Notes: a model not told the origin generated them from the sequence alone. Shown: positions 18,248-26,686, counted from the first letter of the stretch. The stretch is DNA of 64,000 bases from an uncultured Methylophaga sp. (GCF_947259025.1 NZ_CAMYKO010000002.1:248001-312000); one strand, 5' to 3'. Translations and numbers: made by a program.

Positions 18248-18865
18248 TTAAGGTTTTGCTATCAGATACGAGCCTGCTCCAACCATCAAACTACCCGCCG
18301 TAACCTTAAGTGCTCGTTCTGCTCTAGGGTTTCTTACAGATGACACAAGGCCCCTTGCGAAATAGGCATAACCCAGTTTGACACCGCCCACAGCGACTAT
18401 TGTTATCACCGCAATGTGTACTATATCTAATGCCCCGATAGTGGCCAGATCAACAAAAGCAGGGAACAAACTCGCGTAGAAGAATATAGCTTTTACATCA
18501 CCGAGGGTGAGGAACAACCCAGAGAAAAAGCTTGATGATAAATTCGATACTGACCGTTCAGAATTCTCCAACTGTAATGAAGCGCTTGATCTCATCAGGC
18601 TTACACCAAACCAGATAAGATATCCGCCCGCCAAATATCTCAGGATCAAAAAAAAGTTGCCTAACACTTCCGCCAGTGCGGCCATTCCTAAAACAGCTAG
18701 AAACACGAAGACAAGATCACCTAATACAATTCCCGCCGCAGCAGCACTCCCGTTCGCGAATCCGGCAGAGGTGGCGCGAACAACGACCAAAGCCACACTA
18801 GTGCTGGGAACTAGTGCCAAAGCTGCCATCGCTGCAAACAGACCTATTATTTCGACGAGACTCAT
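18248..18865 (-). CDS. LysE/RhtB family exporter (cassette-borne)
   Basis: A 205-residue inner-membrane protein with about six helices and the LysE/RhtB signature. The N-terminus SLVEIIGLFAAMAALALVPS lies in helix 1, GIVLGDLVFVFLAV in helix 2, and YLAGGYLIWFGVSLMRS in helix 3. FFSGLFLTLGDVKAIFFYASLFPAF is the usual central motif, with LGDVKA where many members have LxNPKA. The family exports amino acids or other small metabolites, and the substrate here is unknown. LysE-type genes occur in chromosomal integron cassettes. The gene sits 18 bases inside a predicted cassette boundary and has no promoter of its own that I can see. Confidence 0.85.
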   Translation of the reverse strand: MSLVEIIGLFAAMAALALVPSTSVALVVVRATSAGFANGSAAAAGIVLGDLVFVFLAVLGMAALAEVLGNFFLILRYLAGGYLIWFGVSLMRSSASLQLENSERSVSNLSSSFFSGLFLTLGDVKAIFFYASLFPAFVDLATIGALDIVHIAVITIVAVGGVKLGYAYFARGLVSSVRNPRAERALKVTAGSLMVGAGSYLIAKP

Positions 18866-18877
18866 GTTGATTCTTGG

Positions 18878-18953
18878 GTTTAACGACTAAGCTAAGGGGA
18901 GGCTCTAGCCAGAACCAGCGAGTGAATCGAGCGACTTTAGCGCCTTGTTAGGC
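18878..18953 (-). other. attC-like site between the two cassettes
   Basis: In cassette orientation the site begins with GCCTAAC (18953-18947), a perfect RYYYAAC core, and ends with GTTAAAC (18884-18878), a perfect GTTRRRY core, 76 bases in all. Inner segments GCGCTAAAG and CTTAGCTTAG are partly complementary, and GGCTAGAGCC sits near the centre. The TAA stop of the upstream gene is the TAA within the first core. The recombination point would lie between 18884 and 18883. Confidence 0.65.
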
Positions 18954-19478
18954 ATTGGTGTTTGGAGTGCTCAAAATGGAAATGGCAGATTCGAGATTTT
19001 CAGTGTTAGTTAACTCCCATTCGCGGATAGTAAGAAGTGCTTTTGCTGCTGCTTCAAGATGCGCAATGCTAGCTGGAGTTGTTACTAGGCTAAAGCCATT
19101 TCTACCTTTGATATTGCTCTTTACGCGAACCCACTTCCCTGGAAACTCGACAGCCCAAACCGAATGTACAATACGATTTCTAAACTCTTCGGCTGTATTT
19201 AAAGCTTTTTTTATTAGCTTTATTTCAACACCATATTCGTGCGTTTTCTTTCTAGGATATAGCTCAGCCATTAGATCAACTTTTTGGCGAAAGCTCATGG
19301 CCGATGAAATTATGTGCCTGTCTTCTAGCACTCTAAGTGAGAGTACACTGGTCAATGCCTCGGCAAGCCACAATTCAACTTGCTGGAAATTGACAACAAT
19401 GTGTCCAATTGCAGCGAAAAGCTGATCCTGTTCTGCTGCGGTCAAGCGCTGTGTTTCAACTTCGTCTGATGTGCTCAT
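18948..19478 (-). CDS. Hypothetical cassette protein
   Basis: A 176-residue protein of no family I can name. It looks all-helical and soluble. The first half contains FAAIGHIVVNFQQVELWLAE and SAMSFRQKVDLMAEL, followed by EEFRNRIVHSVWAVEF. The pattern of a helical pair plus RNxxxHS resembles small HEPN-like or nuclease-associated helical proteins (RN...H is the HEPN core). That resemblance is only suggestive and would need a profile search. The start ATG 19478 is five bases inside the cassette boundary, and the stop lies inside attC. Codon choice looks less GC-rich than in flanking chromosomal genes. Confidence 0.7.
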   Translation of the reverse strand: MSTSDEVETQRLTAAEQDQLFAAIGHIVVNFQQVELWLAEALTSVLSLRVLEDRHIISSAMSFRQKVDLMAELYPRKKTHEYGVEIKLIKKALNTAEEFRNRIVHSVWAVEFPGKWVRVKSNIKGRNGFSLVTTPASIAHLEAAAKALLTIREWELTNTENLESAISILSTPNTNA

Positions 19479-19482
19479 AGAT

Positions 19483-19489
19483 GCCTAAC
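19483..19489 (-). other. Leading cassette core site (GTTAGGC)
   Basis: GTTAGGC in cassette orientation is a perfect GTTRRRY core just upstream of the first cassette gene. A short inverted partner ATTAAC lies five bases before it (19500-19495), so the pair resembles a simple attI-type site more than a full attC. No complete upstream attC or integrase gene was seen. Confidence 0.45.
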
Positions 19490-19620
19490 AGGATGTTAAT
19501 GAAGCCATTGGCCTCATAATAATTATTAGCGTGAAAAGATCATAACTTTGAGAGAAGAAAGAGCATGACTCTAATTGATTGAAATTATTTGCTTTTTTCC
19601 GGGAAGATTCAGGCGCTTTC

Positions 19621-19647
19621 ATTAATCGTGAATGATTCACGATTAAT
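19621..19647. repeat. 27-base perfect palindrome
   Basis: The arm ATTAATCGTGAAT (19621-19633) is followed by one G and then by its exact reverse complement (19635-19647). T residues follow on the forward strand. The length and near-zero spacer suit a dimeric protein-binding site or a replication/recombination site better than a terminator. Confidence 0.6.
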
Positions 19648-19897
19648 TTTTCAGAAAAGCCAGTGGCTGGCACTGCTGAATAAGAGTTAGTGGTGGCGTT
19701 GGCTTCCATGCTTGATAACCTCGGCTTTTACAGGCCTTTGAATTGGTTGAGCTGACTCAATTTTGGCAATCGATTCAATATTTCATAATGGCTTGTGGTG
19801 TGCAAGTGTTTGAGGGGGCTTTGTCGTTTTGCCTCTGTGGGAAGATAGCGACGGGTAGTTTTCATTCTAATCTGGTTTTGGGTGGTTAGTTCTGGGC

Positions 19898-19931
19898 CTG
19901 GATTGCTTCGTCGTGCCTCCTCGCAATGACA
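19898..19931. repeat. Interspersed repeat copy (CTGGATTGCTTC ... TCGCAATGACA)
   Basis: The two conserved ends CTGGATTGCTTC and TCGCAATGACA enclose an 11-base variable centre. The same ends, in reverse orientation, occur inside recD at 37716-37747. I recall similar GATTGCTTC/CGCAATGAC elements between genes in many proteobacteria. Confidence 0.65.
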
Positions 19932-20037
19932 TTGTGGGGAGTTGCTTTCATGCGGGGTGATAACAGCCTTGTATAACAGGGTTAGTAGAGTGTTTCTTCG
20001 CTGTTAATGTAGTCTTTCTTTAACAACGCTATTTGGT

Positions 20038-20937
20038 TTATTGCAGTTCGATCATCTGTTGCTTGGGGACTTTATCCAGCTCCCAGTGATTTAAGCCCCA
20101 TGTCCAGAGATCGGGCAAAGATTCTTTCCGCAGGTATTTGGGTGGCGCCATCCCCAGAAACTGCATGGCTTGCCAGAGCATTTCGACGGCATTGTCGGCG
20201 GTGATCGGTTCGGCGTGGGTTTGTTTGCTGAGTTTGTCACCATCGGCGGTACCGGCCAGGGGCACATGCGCATAGCTGGGAGTGGCCAGTTTGAGACTGA
20301 ATTGCAGCAGGATCTGACGGCTGGTGGAGTTAAGTAGGTCGGCACCTCTGACCACGTGGGTGATTCCTTGTTCGGCATCATCAACAACCACGGCCAGTTG
20401 ATAGGCAAACAGGCCATCTGCGCGTTTGAGCACAAAGTCGCCAATATCTCTTTGGATGCGGTGATCAAACATGCCCTGAATTTCATCTTTAAATACCAGG
20501 TGGGCGACATCGGTTTTAAAGCGCCAGGCGCGGGTTTTGCGTTCGCGGCTCAGACCATGACGGCAAAGGCCCGGATAGACCGGTCCTTCCAGACCGGCAT
20601 GGGCAATATCAGCCACTTCGCGGCGGCTGCAGTTGCAGGGATACACGAGGTCTTTCTCGATAAGGGTATCCAGGGTGGCCTGATAGGCTTCATCGCGTTG
20701 GCTTTGATAGAGCACCGGGCCATCCCATTCAAAGCCGTAGGCTTCGAGGGTACGTAGAATATCATCGGCTGCGCCGGGGACTTCGCGGGGTTTATCAAGG
20801 TCTTCCATGCGTATTAACCACTGGCCATGATGGCAACGGGCATCAAGGTAACTGGCCACCGCAGCAATCAAAGACCCGAAATGCAAAGGTCCGGTGGGAG
20901 AGGGCGCAAAACGGCCGACATAGGGGCGTGGATTCAT
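20038..20937 (-). CDS. gluQ: Glutamyl-queuosine tRNA(Asp) synthetase
   Basis: A 299-residue catalytic-domain paralog of GluRS without the anticodon-binding domain, the size expected for GluQ-RS. It attaches glutamate to queuosine at position 34 of tRNA-Asp. The class I HIGH motif appears as HFGS (19-22) in GRFAPSPTGPLHFGSL. The zinc ligands are in YPCNCSRRE and VYPGLCRHG near residues 100-125. The second signature is DGDKLSKQ near 230. Its ATG overlaps the stop of the upstream 7TM-GGDEF gene (ATGA), so it is translationally coupled to that gene. In enteric bacteria gluQ instead follows dksA, so this context is unusual. Confidence 0.95.
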   Translation of the reverse strand: MNPRPYVGRFAPSPTGPLHFGSLIAAVASYLDARCHHGQWLIRMEDLDKPREVPGAADDILRTLEAYGFEWDGPVLYQSQRDEAYQATLDTLIEKDLVYPCNCSRREVADIAHAGLEGPVYPGLCRHGLSRERKTRAWRFKTDVAHLVFKDEIQGMFDHRIQRDIGDFVLKRADGLFAYQLAVVVDDAEQGITHVVRGADLLNSTSRQILLQFSLKLATPSYAHVPLAGTADGDKLSKQTHAEPITADNAVEMLWQAMQFLGMAPPKYLRKESLPDLWTWGLNHWELDKVPKQQMIELQ

Positions 20938-22712
20938 GAATTGCCCGGCTTGTTCTGCTCGGCTGGCGCCACCGGGCTGAAGCGGTACTGATCCAGTTCA
21001 GCCTGATAAAGCTGGGACTGATTGCCCCCTGATTGCTTGGCCCGGTAGAGGGCCTGATCGGCCTGACGGAAGGCGGTTTGTTCACTGAGCTGGGATTCAC
21101 TGCAATAGAGCGGACTGATCCCGGCACTGAGACTGGCCCTGAACTCGTCGCTTTCGCAGTCGAAGTGGGTATCGAACAACAACTGTCTGATCCGATCGAC
21201 TTTTTCCAGTGCTTTGTCGGCGGCACTGGCCTGGAACAGGATCATGAACTCGTCGCCGCCCTGACGGATGCAGACATCTTCGGCGCGTGAGATTTTTTGC
21301 ATCAGGTTGGCCAATGCTTTCAGCACGGCATCGCCTTTTTCATGGCCATGCTGATCGTTGATGTTTTTGAAGTCATCCAGATCCAGCAGCGCCAGGAATA
21401 CGGGTTTACCGTTATGGACAAACGCGCTGTATAAAGCATCGGCGGCAGTCTGGATCACGCGTCGGTTACTGAGCCCGGTCAGTGCATCCTGATGTACCAG
21501 TTTTAATACCCGTTGCCGGTCCACTTCCCAGTGCTGCAGTTTATCGCCCAAAGCCATCAGCAGCATAAACGCCTCAATCACAGCCCCGGCCTGTGCATAA
21601 AACAGTGACTCCATGCCCCAGGGCAGCAAGCTGGTGGTGGCGGCCAATACGCTTAAAGTCAGGCCACAGCCGTAAACCACCCAGGCCATGGCATACCAGC
21701 GCGCGTAACGCAGGCCGGCTCGGTACGCCATCAGGCCCAGCACACTCAGCAATATCAGGCTGACAATGGACAGCATGGCGATATAAAGCACGCTGGTATA
21801 AAGCCCGGCAAAGCGCAGTCCTATCGCGGCTAACATTAGCACTGGCAGCCATTTGAACACTCTGTCCAACCTGGGAAATTGCAGGCGGGTCAGTAAAAAC
21901 TGGCGTGAAAATACAAAGGCACTGGCGGCGACCAGCAGATAGATAATATGGAAGCCCTCGTTGTGCCAGAACACCGATGTTGGCCACAGGAACTGGTAGG
22001 CAAAGCCGTTGAGTAGCGCCCACATCAGGGTGCTACTGAGCAAGAAGAAGCTGTATAAAAGGTAACTCCACTGCCGTAGTAACAAGGCACCGATGAAGGA
22101 GATTAAAATCAGGATCAGCATGGCCCCGTAGAACAGGCCGTATAACAAATATTCACGATCCTGCTGGGCGGCAAACGCCTCGGCCTCACTGAGCTTGAAG
22201 TTAAGCGTAACGCTGTCGGGCTTGTCGAAATAGAGCTTGAGATAGAGCGTGGTGCTACCAGCAGCGACAGTGCGGTGTGCAAAGGCCAGGTTACGGTAAT
22301 CTACTGGCCGTTGATGGTAGGGCGCCCGATCCGACAGGAACTGCTGGTCAATGGCGTCCTGATTGTCCTGCCAGTAAATCTCGATGTTGTCGATATAACT
22401 GGTTTCGTGATGTAAGACCCAGTCTACCGGCAGCGGTGAAGGGTTTTCGAGTTTGAGCCGCAGCCAAAATGCCTGGTCGGAGATGCCACGGTTGCTGTCT
22501 TTATCTGTCAGGGGCTGAAATTGTTCGATGGGCAGAGAGGTCAGGTCACTGTCTTTATCGCTGACCAGGAATTCGACCGGTGCACGCAGCAATTGCTGAT
22601 CCAGCTTTTCAATATTGATAGCGGGCGGTGACACCAGTCTCTCCGCCTGCGCCAGCGGCGACAGACAGAGACACAACAGGGTGAATATAATCCGGCTCAA
22701 ACTAGACTGCAT
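20934..22712 (-). CDS. 7TMR-DISM diguanylate cyclase
   Basis: A 592-residue membrane cyclase. A signal peptide (about 1-23, ending LAQAE) precedes a periplasmic 7TMR-DISM extracellular domain 2 (about 40-190, a carbohydrate-binding-like jelly roll). Seven transmembrane helices follow at about 200-400, then a coil and a C-terminal GGDEF domain. The active site is intact GGDEF (in CIRQGGDEFMILF), with RAED five residues upstream as the inhibitory RxxD site. The extracellular ligand is unknown. The stop overlaps the gluQ start. The first ATG, 22712, gives a good signal peptide and is preferred. Confidence 0.93.
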   Translation of the reverse strand: MQSSLSRIIFTLLCLCLSPLAQAERLVSPPAINIEKLDQQLLRAPVEFLVSDKDSDLTSLPIEQFQPLTDKDSNRGISDQAFWLRLKLENPSPLPVDWVLHHETSYIDNIEIYWQDNQDAIDQQFLSDRAPYHQRPVDYRNLAFAHRTVAAGSTTLYLKLYFDKPDSVTLNFKLSEAEAFAAQQDREYLLYGLFYGAMLILILISFIGALLLRQWSYLLYSFFLLSSTLMWALLNGFAYQFLWPTSVFWHNEGFHIIYLLVAASAFVFSRQFLLTRLQFPRLDRVFKWLPVLMLAAIGLRFAGLYTSVLYIAMLSIVSLILLSVLGLMAYRAGLRYARWYAMAWVVYGCGLTLSVLAATTSLLPWGMESLFYAQAGAVIEAFMLLMALGDKLQHWEVDRQRVLKLVHQDALTGLSNRRVIQTAADALYSAFVHNGKPVFLALLDLDDFKNINDQHGHEKGDAVLKALANLMQKISRAEDVCIRQGGDEFMILFQASAADKALEKVDRIRQLLFDTHFDCESDEFRASLSAGISPLYCSESQLSEQTAFRQADQALYRAKQSGGNQSQLYQAELDQYRFSPVAPAEQNKPGNS

Positions 22713-22765
22713 GCGTGGTGCTTCTCTATAGGACCTCTTTAGTTTGCCAGACTCAGCCGGTTTGG

Positions 22766-23794
22766 TTAATTGGCAGTGGCGCCACTGTCAATTGTGATAT
22801 TCACCAGCTTGCTGGCAATCTCAGGGTTGCCGTTGGACATCATAAGTACCAGGAAGTCACTGAACTTGAGCCCCTCGGGTTTGACCGAACTGACGGTGAT
22901 ATCAAGGCTGGGGTCGTCTGAGGTCAGGAATTGTTGCAGATGCGCCATCAATTCTTTTTCCAGCGGACTGACTTGACGCGTTTGCTCCTGCATGGACTGT
23001 TGCATGGCGGTCAGTAAGGTTTGTTTGAGGTTCTCGACAGTCGGCTCCAGCCCCTGGGCCTGCATTGTGGCAATCATCTCCGGGTCGGCTGCAGCGGTCT
23101 GATACAACTTGTCCATCAGCCCGCGATCACGATAGGCGAGTTGCAGGCGGGTCAGGCCGGCGTTGCTGAATAACTGCTTCATCATCTCGGCCTGACGTTG
23201 CTGCACGGCTTCGGCATCAAGTTGATCCAGAGGCTGATCGAGTTTCGGCAGGTTAACGATCTGCAGGGCAATATCCGAATCCAGCATGGTTTCAGAGCGA
23301 TAGTGGCTGAAGGCATCAAGCGTTGAAGCGGTCGTGTCATAGTCATAACCCATTTCTGCATCGTAATGCAGGTAGAGGGTGTTATCGCGGATATCAAAGT
23401 TGTCCTCAATGAGTTTGAGTGACATCGCATCGGCTTCGGCCAGCATGGCGCTGATGGAATTGACGCGCATTTCCACATCATCCATCGCAATGCGAAGGTT
23501 GGTGGGGATTTGCTGCTGATTTTTCTCCAGACCGGTGATGGTGATGGTCTTTATGGAAAAGTCGGGCTGATCCGGCTCTGCAGCGATATAGCTGACCTGT
23601 TCCAGCGTGATGTCGTTACTGATTAACGACATCCGGGCATCGGCGTAATCGAACTGCCCCTGACCGGACTCGGCCAGTTGCTGGCGGGCCTGTTCCAGGG
23701 TGTCGCTGAGCTGACGGTCGGTCTGGTAATCAGCGTAGGCATAGGCGCCGGCAGAGGCGACCAGCAGGCCGGTAACAATCCATTTTATTGACAT
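22766..23794 (-). CDS. Membrane-anchored periplasmic protein of unknown function
   Basis: I do not recognise this 342-residue protein. It has an N-terminal hydrophobic segment at about 4-22 (WIVTGLLVASAGAYAYA), either an uncleaved anchor or a signal peptide, and no other helix long enough to span the membrane. The next section is rich in beta-strand-like patterns (FSIKTITITGLEKN, IALQIVNLPKLDQ). A helical, glutamine-rich part follows, and a strand-rich end (LDITVSSVKPEGLKFSDFLVLM). The general build recalls DUF945/YdgA-like or AsmA-like periplasmic proteins, but no diagnostic motif is seen. It lies 53 bases upstream of the 7TM-GGDEF gene on the same strand. Confidence 0.7.
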   Translation of the reverse strand: MSIKWIVTGLLVASAGAYAYADYQTDRQLSDTLEQARQQLAESGQGQFDYADARMSLISNDITLEQVSYIAAEPDQPDFSIKTITITGLEKNQQQIPTNLRIAMDDVEMRVNSISAMLAEADAMSLKLIEDNFDIRDNTLYLHYDAEMGYDYDTTASTLDAFSHYRSETMLDSDIALQIVNLPKLDQPLDQLDAEAVQQRQAEMMKQLFSNAGLTRLQLAYRDRGLMDKLYQTAAADPEMIATMQAQGLEPTVENLKQTLLTAMQQSMQEQTRQVSPLEKELMAHLQQFLTSDDPSLDITVSSVKPEGLKFSDFLVLMMSNGNPEIASKLVNITIDSGATAN

Positions 23795-23821
23795 GATTCT
23801 TCCTTATTGTTGAGTTGCATT

Positions 23822-24574
23822 TTAAATATCAAAGTGGGCCACCAGAGGCGCATGATCGGAGAGTCGATTCCAGGACGAGTGGGGTGGCCGTTCACATAAC
23901 ACCGGCTCCATGCCCCGATAGTAAATCCGATCCATCTTCAGCACCGGCATCCATGAAGGCCAGGTCCGGGCATAGCGGTTATGCAGCGTCCGGTAAGCTT
24001 CTTTCAGTTCCAGGTGCTGGGACAGACGCTTTTCTGCCTGACCGGCCCAGTCGTTAAAGTCACCGGCAACAATCAGCGGCGCATCATGGGGCACATGTTC
24101 GTCGATACGTTCACACAAAGTCACGAATTGGCGGCGACGTTCAATCCCGATCAAACCCAGATGGATACAGATAATATGCAGCGTGTCATTGCGCCAGGGC
24201 AAGCGGATTTCGCCATGCAGCAGACTGCGGCTGGCCCAGGTAAAGGGTGACACGTTGATGTTTTCCCAACTAACCAGCGGGTACTTGCTTAGTATGGCAT
24301 TACCGTGGTGGCCGACGCTGTAAACCGCATTTTTGGCATAGGCATAATGCGGCCAGACATCCTGAGCCAGAAACTCGAAGTGGGGTTCATCCGGCCACTG
24401 ATGCTGGGTCAGACCATGTTCGCTGTGTTCACCCTGGATCTCCTGCAGCAGCATGATGTCGGCATTGGTTTCCATCAGGGCATCGCGCATCGGGTGCAGC
24501 GTGAATTGACGTCGGCTGGTGTTAAAGCCCTTGTGCAGGTTGTAGGTCAGAATGCGCAGCTGGTTTGAGGGCAT
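23822..24574 (-). CDS. Endonuclease/exonuclease/phosphatase (EEP) family hydrolase
   Basis: A 250-residue EEP-fold protein similar to YbhP. The metal and catalytic motifs are in order: LRILTYNLHKG at the N-terminus, ADIMLLQEIQGE (metal-binding Glu), the middle HGNAILSKYP, LIVAGDFNDW (Asp and Asn), and the C-terminal LSDHAPLVAHFD (Asp-His). The start at 24574 (MPSNQLRILTYN) is chosen because upstream in-frame ATGs would place 30 non-conserved residues across the htpG promoter. The substrate, whether nucleic acid, phospholipid or inositol phosphate, is unknown. It is divergent from htpG. Confidence 0.87.
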   Translation of the reverse strand: MPSNQLRILTYNLHKGFNTSRRQFTLHPMRDALMETNADIMLLQEIQGEHSEHGLTQHQWPDEPHFEFLAQDVWPHYAYAKNAVYSVGHHGNAILSKYPLVSWENINVSPFTWASRSLLHGEIRLPWRNDTLHIICIHLGLIGIERRRQFVTLCERIDEHVPHDAPLIVAGDFNDWAGQAEKRLSQHLELKEAYRTLHNRYARTWPSWMPVLKMDRIYYRGMEPVLCERPPHSSWNRLSDHAPLVAHFDI

Positions 24575-24679
24575 GAAAAATGATGTCCGGTCTCGGTCGG
24601 CCAGTGAAGCTGGAAGATACGTCCCTATTATGGTGAGAAGGTGACAAAAATCCAAGTAACACAAAATCTGTCAGCGAGT

Positions 24680-24708
24680 CTTGATTTTGTTTCAGCCAGT
24701 CCCCATTT
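24680..24708 (+). promoter_or_regulatory. Sigma-32 heat-shock promoter of htpG
   Basis: CTTGATT (24680-24686) and CCCCATTT (24701-24708) are separated by 14 bases. The heat-shock consensus is CTTGAAA-N13-15-CCCCATNT, so the -10 element matches fully and the -35 at 5 of 7 positions. Transcription would start near 24715, about 37 bases ahead of the htpG ATG. Confidence 0.8.
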
Positions 24709-24751
24709 GCTTTGCATATCCAACCAACAGCCAAATGGAGGCATTATTTCA

Positions 24752-26659
24752 ATGGGCGTTGATGCACATAAGGAAACGCTGGGTTTCCAGACTGAAGTCA
24801 AACAGTTATTGAATCTGATGATTCATTCCTTGTATTCCAACAAGGAAATCTTTCTGCGCGAACTGGTCTCTAACGCGGCCGATGCTGCTGACAAGTTGCG
24901 CTTTGAAGCTTTGTCAGACGATGCACTCTATGAAGACGAAGCCGATCTGAATATCCGCGTCGCTTTTGATGCCGAGGCCAACACGGTCACCATCAGCGAT
25001 AACGGTATCGGCATGACCCGCGAGGAAGTCATCGACAACATCGGTACTATCGCCCGCAGTGGCACCCGCAAGTTCTTCGACAGCCTGACCGGCGACCAAA
25101 GCAAAGACTCGCAGTTGATCGGCCAGTTCGGTGTGGGTTTCTACTCGGCCTTTATCGTGGCCGATAAAGTCACGCTGAGATCGCGTCGTGCCGGTCTGGG
25201 CGCAGAACACGGTGTGCAGTGGGAGTCTGGCGGTGAAGGTGAATTCACCATTGAAACCATCGAAAAACCGCAGCGCGGTACCGAAATCACCCTGCACCTG
25301 CGTGAAGGCGAGGAAGAGTTCGCCAATGGCTGGCGTCTGCGCAACATCATCAGCAAGTACTCGGACCACATTAACCTGCCGATCCTGATGGCCAAAGAGC
25401 CGGTGCCGAACGAAGATGGCGAGATTGATGAAGCTGATCAGGGCGACGAGACCGTCAACAAGGCCACCGCGCTGTGGACCCTGTCCAAGAACGATATTTC
25501 CGACGAGGAATACAAAGAGTTTTACAAGCAGATCGCTCATGACTTCCAGGACCCGATGACCTGGAGCCATAACAAGGTTGAGGGTAATACCGAGTACACC
25601 TCACTGCTCTATATTCCGTCAAAAGCGCCGTTTGATCTGTGGGACCGTGACCGCATGCACGGTATCAAGCTGTATGTGAAACGTGTCTTTATCATGGAAG
25701 ACAGCGACCAGCTGATGCCACGTTACCTGCGCTTTATCCGTGGCGTGATCGACACCAACGATCTGCCGTTGAACGTGTCACGTGAAATTCTGCAAAGCAG
25801 CAAGACTATCGACTCAATCCGCGCCGCTTCAGTCAAGAAAGTACTGAGCGAACTGAGCAAAATGGCCAAGAACGAGCCGGAACAATATGCCGAATTCTGG
25901 AAAGAGTTTGGTCAGGTGATCAAGGAAGGTCCGGGCGAAGACTTTGCCAATAAAGATACCCTGGCAAAACTGCTGCGCTTTGCCACCACCGAATCCGGCA
26001 GTGCTGAGCAGACCGTGTCGCTGCAGGATTATGTCGAGCGGATGAAAGACAAGCAGGACAAGATTTTTTACATCACCGCCGAAAACTATGCCGCGGCGAA
26101 AAACAGTCCGCACCTGGAAGTGTTCCGCAAGAAAGGCATCGAAGTCCTGCTGCTCACCGACCGCGTTGACGAGTGGCTGGTGAACTCGCTGACCGAATTT
26201 GACGGCAAGCACCTGCAATCCGTCGCCAAAGGTGATCTGGATCTGGGTGATCTGGAAGATGAAGAAGAGAAAAAAGCCCAGGAAGAAACCGATAAAAACT
26301 TCGAAGATCTGGTGGAACGGGTTAAGAAAAACCTCGAAGACAAGGTTAAGGACGTGCGCATTACCCATCGTCTGACTGATTCACCGGCTTGTCTGGTTGC
26401 TGACCATTACGATATGAGCCAGAACCTGGAACGTATGCTCAAAGCCGCTGGTCAGGATGTCGCTGGCAGCAAGCCGATCCTGGAACTGAACCCGGATCAT
26501 CCGATGGTCGCCAAACTCAAAGATGAGTCTGACGACGAGCGTTTCGGTGACTGGACCTCCATTATCTTCGACCAGGCCTTGCTGGCAGAAGGCGGTCAGC
26601 TGGAAGATCCGGCGACTTACGTCAAACGCATTAACGAGATCTTGCTCAAGATCGCTTAA
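24752..26659 (+). CDS. htpG: Molecular chaperone HtpG (Hsp90)
   Basis: A 635-residue bacterial Hsp90, compared with 624 in E. coli. The N-terminal ATPase domain shows [18 protein letters not shown], the Bergerat-fold DNGIGMT and [11 protein letters not shown]. The middle domain includes [18 protein letters not shown] and the client-binding [12 protein letters not shown]. The acidic [11 protein letters not shown] linker and C-terminal dimerisation domain complete it. The start at ATG 24752 ([16 protein letters not shown]) has GGAG 11 bases upstream. A longer frame from 24641 would overlap the promoter and is rejected. A strong terminator follows. Expression should be heat-induced. Confidence 0.98.
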   Translation: MGVDAHKETLGFQTEVKQLLNLMIHSLYSNKEIFLRELVSNAADAADKLRFEALSDDALYEDEADLNIRVAFDAEANTVTISDNGIGMTREEVIDNIGTIARSGTRKFFDSLTGDQSKDSQLIGQFGVGFYSAFIVADKVTLRSRRAGLGAEHGVQWESGGEGEFTIETIEKPQRGTEITLHLREGEEEFANGWRLRNIISKYSDHINLPILMAKEPVPNEDGEIDEADQGDETVNKATALWTLSKNDISDEEYKEFYKQIAHDFQDPMTWSHNKVEGNTEYTSLLYIPSKAPFDLWDRDRMHGIKLYVKRVFIMEDSDQLMPRYLRFIRGVIDTNDLPLNVSREILQSSKTIDSIRAASVKKVLSELSKMAKNEPEQYAEFWKEFGQVIKEGPGEDFANKDTLAKLLRFATTESGSAEQTVSLQDYVERMKDKQDKIFYITAENYAAAKNSPHLEVFRKKGIEVLLLTDRVDEWLVNSLTEFDGKHLQSVAKGDLDLGDLEDEEEKKAQEETDKNFEDLVERVKKNLEDKVKDVRITHRLTDSPACLVADHYDMSQNLERMLKAAGQDVAGSKPILELNPDHPMVAKLKDESDDERFGDWTSIIFDQALLAEGGQLEDPATYVKRINEILLKIA

Positions 26660-26686
26660 GTCTCCGGGCTTGGATGCGATAGAATG

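Larger units (their letters stand above)
18176..19489 (-). mobile_element. Integron-like gene cassette array without integrase (two cassettes)
   Basis: Two short reverse-strand genes are each followed by an attC-like site, in the same orientation. In cassette orientation the order is: a core GTTAGGC (19489-19483), an unknown gene (19478-18948), attC with cores GCCTAAC and GTTAAAC (18953-18878), lysE (18865-18248), and attC ending in GTTATGA (18182-18176). The implied cassettes are about 605 and 703 bases. Start codons lie 5 and 18 bases after the recombination points, and the first gene's stop codon falls inside the R'' core. All this is typical of cassettes. No tyrosine recombinase is encoded nearby, so this would be a cluster of attC sites lacking an integrase (CALIN). 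The genes look less GC-rich than their neighbours. Confidence 0.65.
19490..20037. other. 550-base stretch without a recognisable gene
   Basis: The region between the cassette array and gluQ holds a 27-base palindrome (19621-19647) and an interspersed repeat copy (19898-19931). A 74-codon reverse-strand frame (19709-19485) reads through the palindrome and up to the cassette core. It has no recognisable domain and could be the remnant of a gene interrupted by the array. No integrase, tRNA or RNA gene was recognised. Confidence 0.5.

Noticed and set aside
19485-19709. 74-codon reverse-strand frame before the cassette array
   Set aside because: No domain, no clear ribosome-binding site, and it reads across a palindrome and a cassette core. 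I describe it as a possible remnant within the gene-poor stretch rather than as a gene.
24575-24664. Longer N-terminus for the EEP-family hydrolase
   Set aside because: The added 30 residues are not conserved in style and would reach the start of the divergent htpG promoter region.
24914-25570. Antisense frame of 218 codons inside htpG
   Set aside because: A shadow of the conserved htpG frame; no motif and no start signals.
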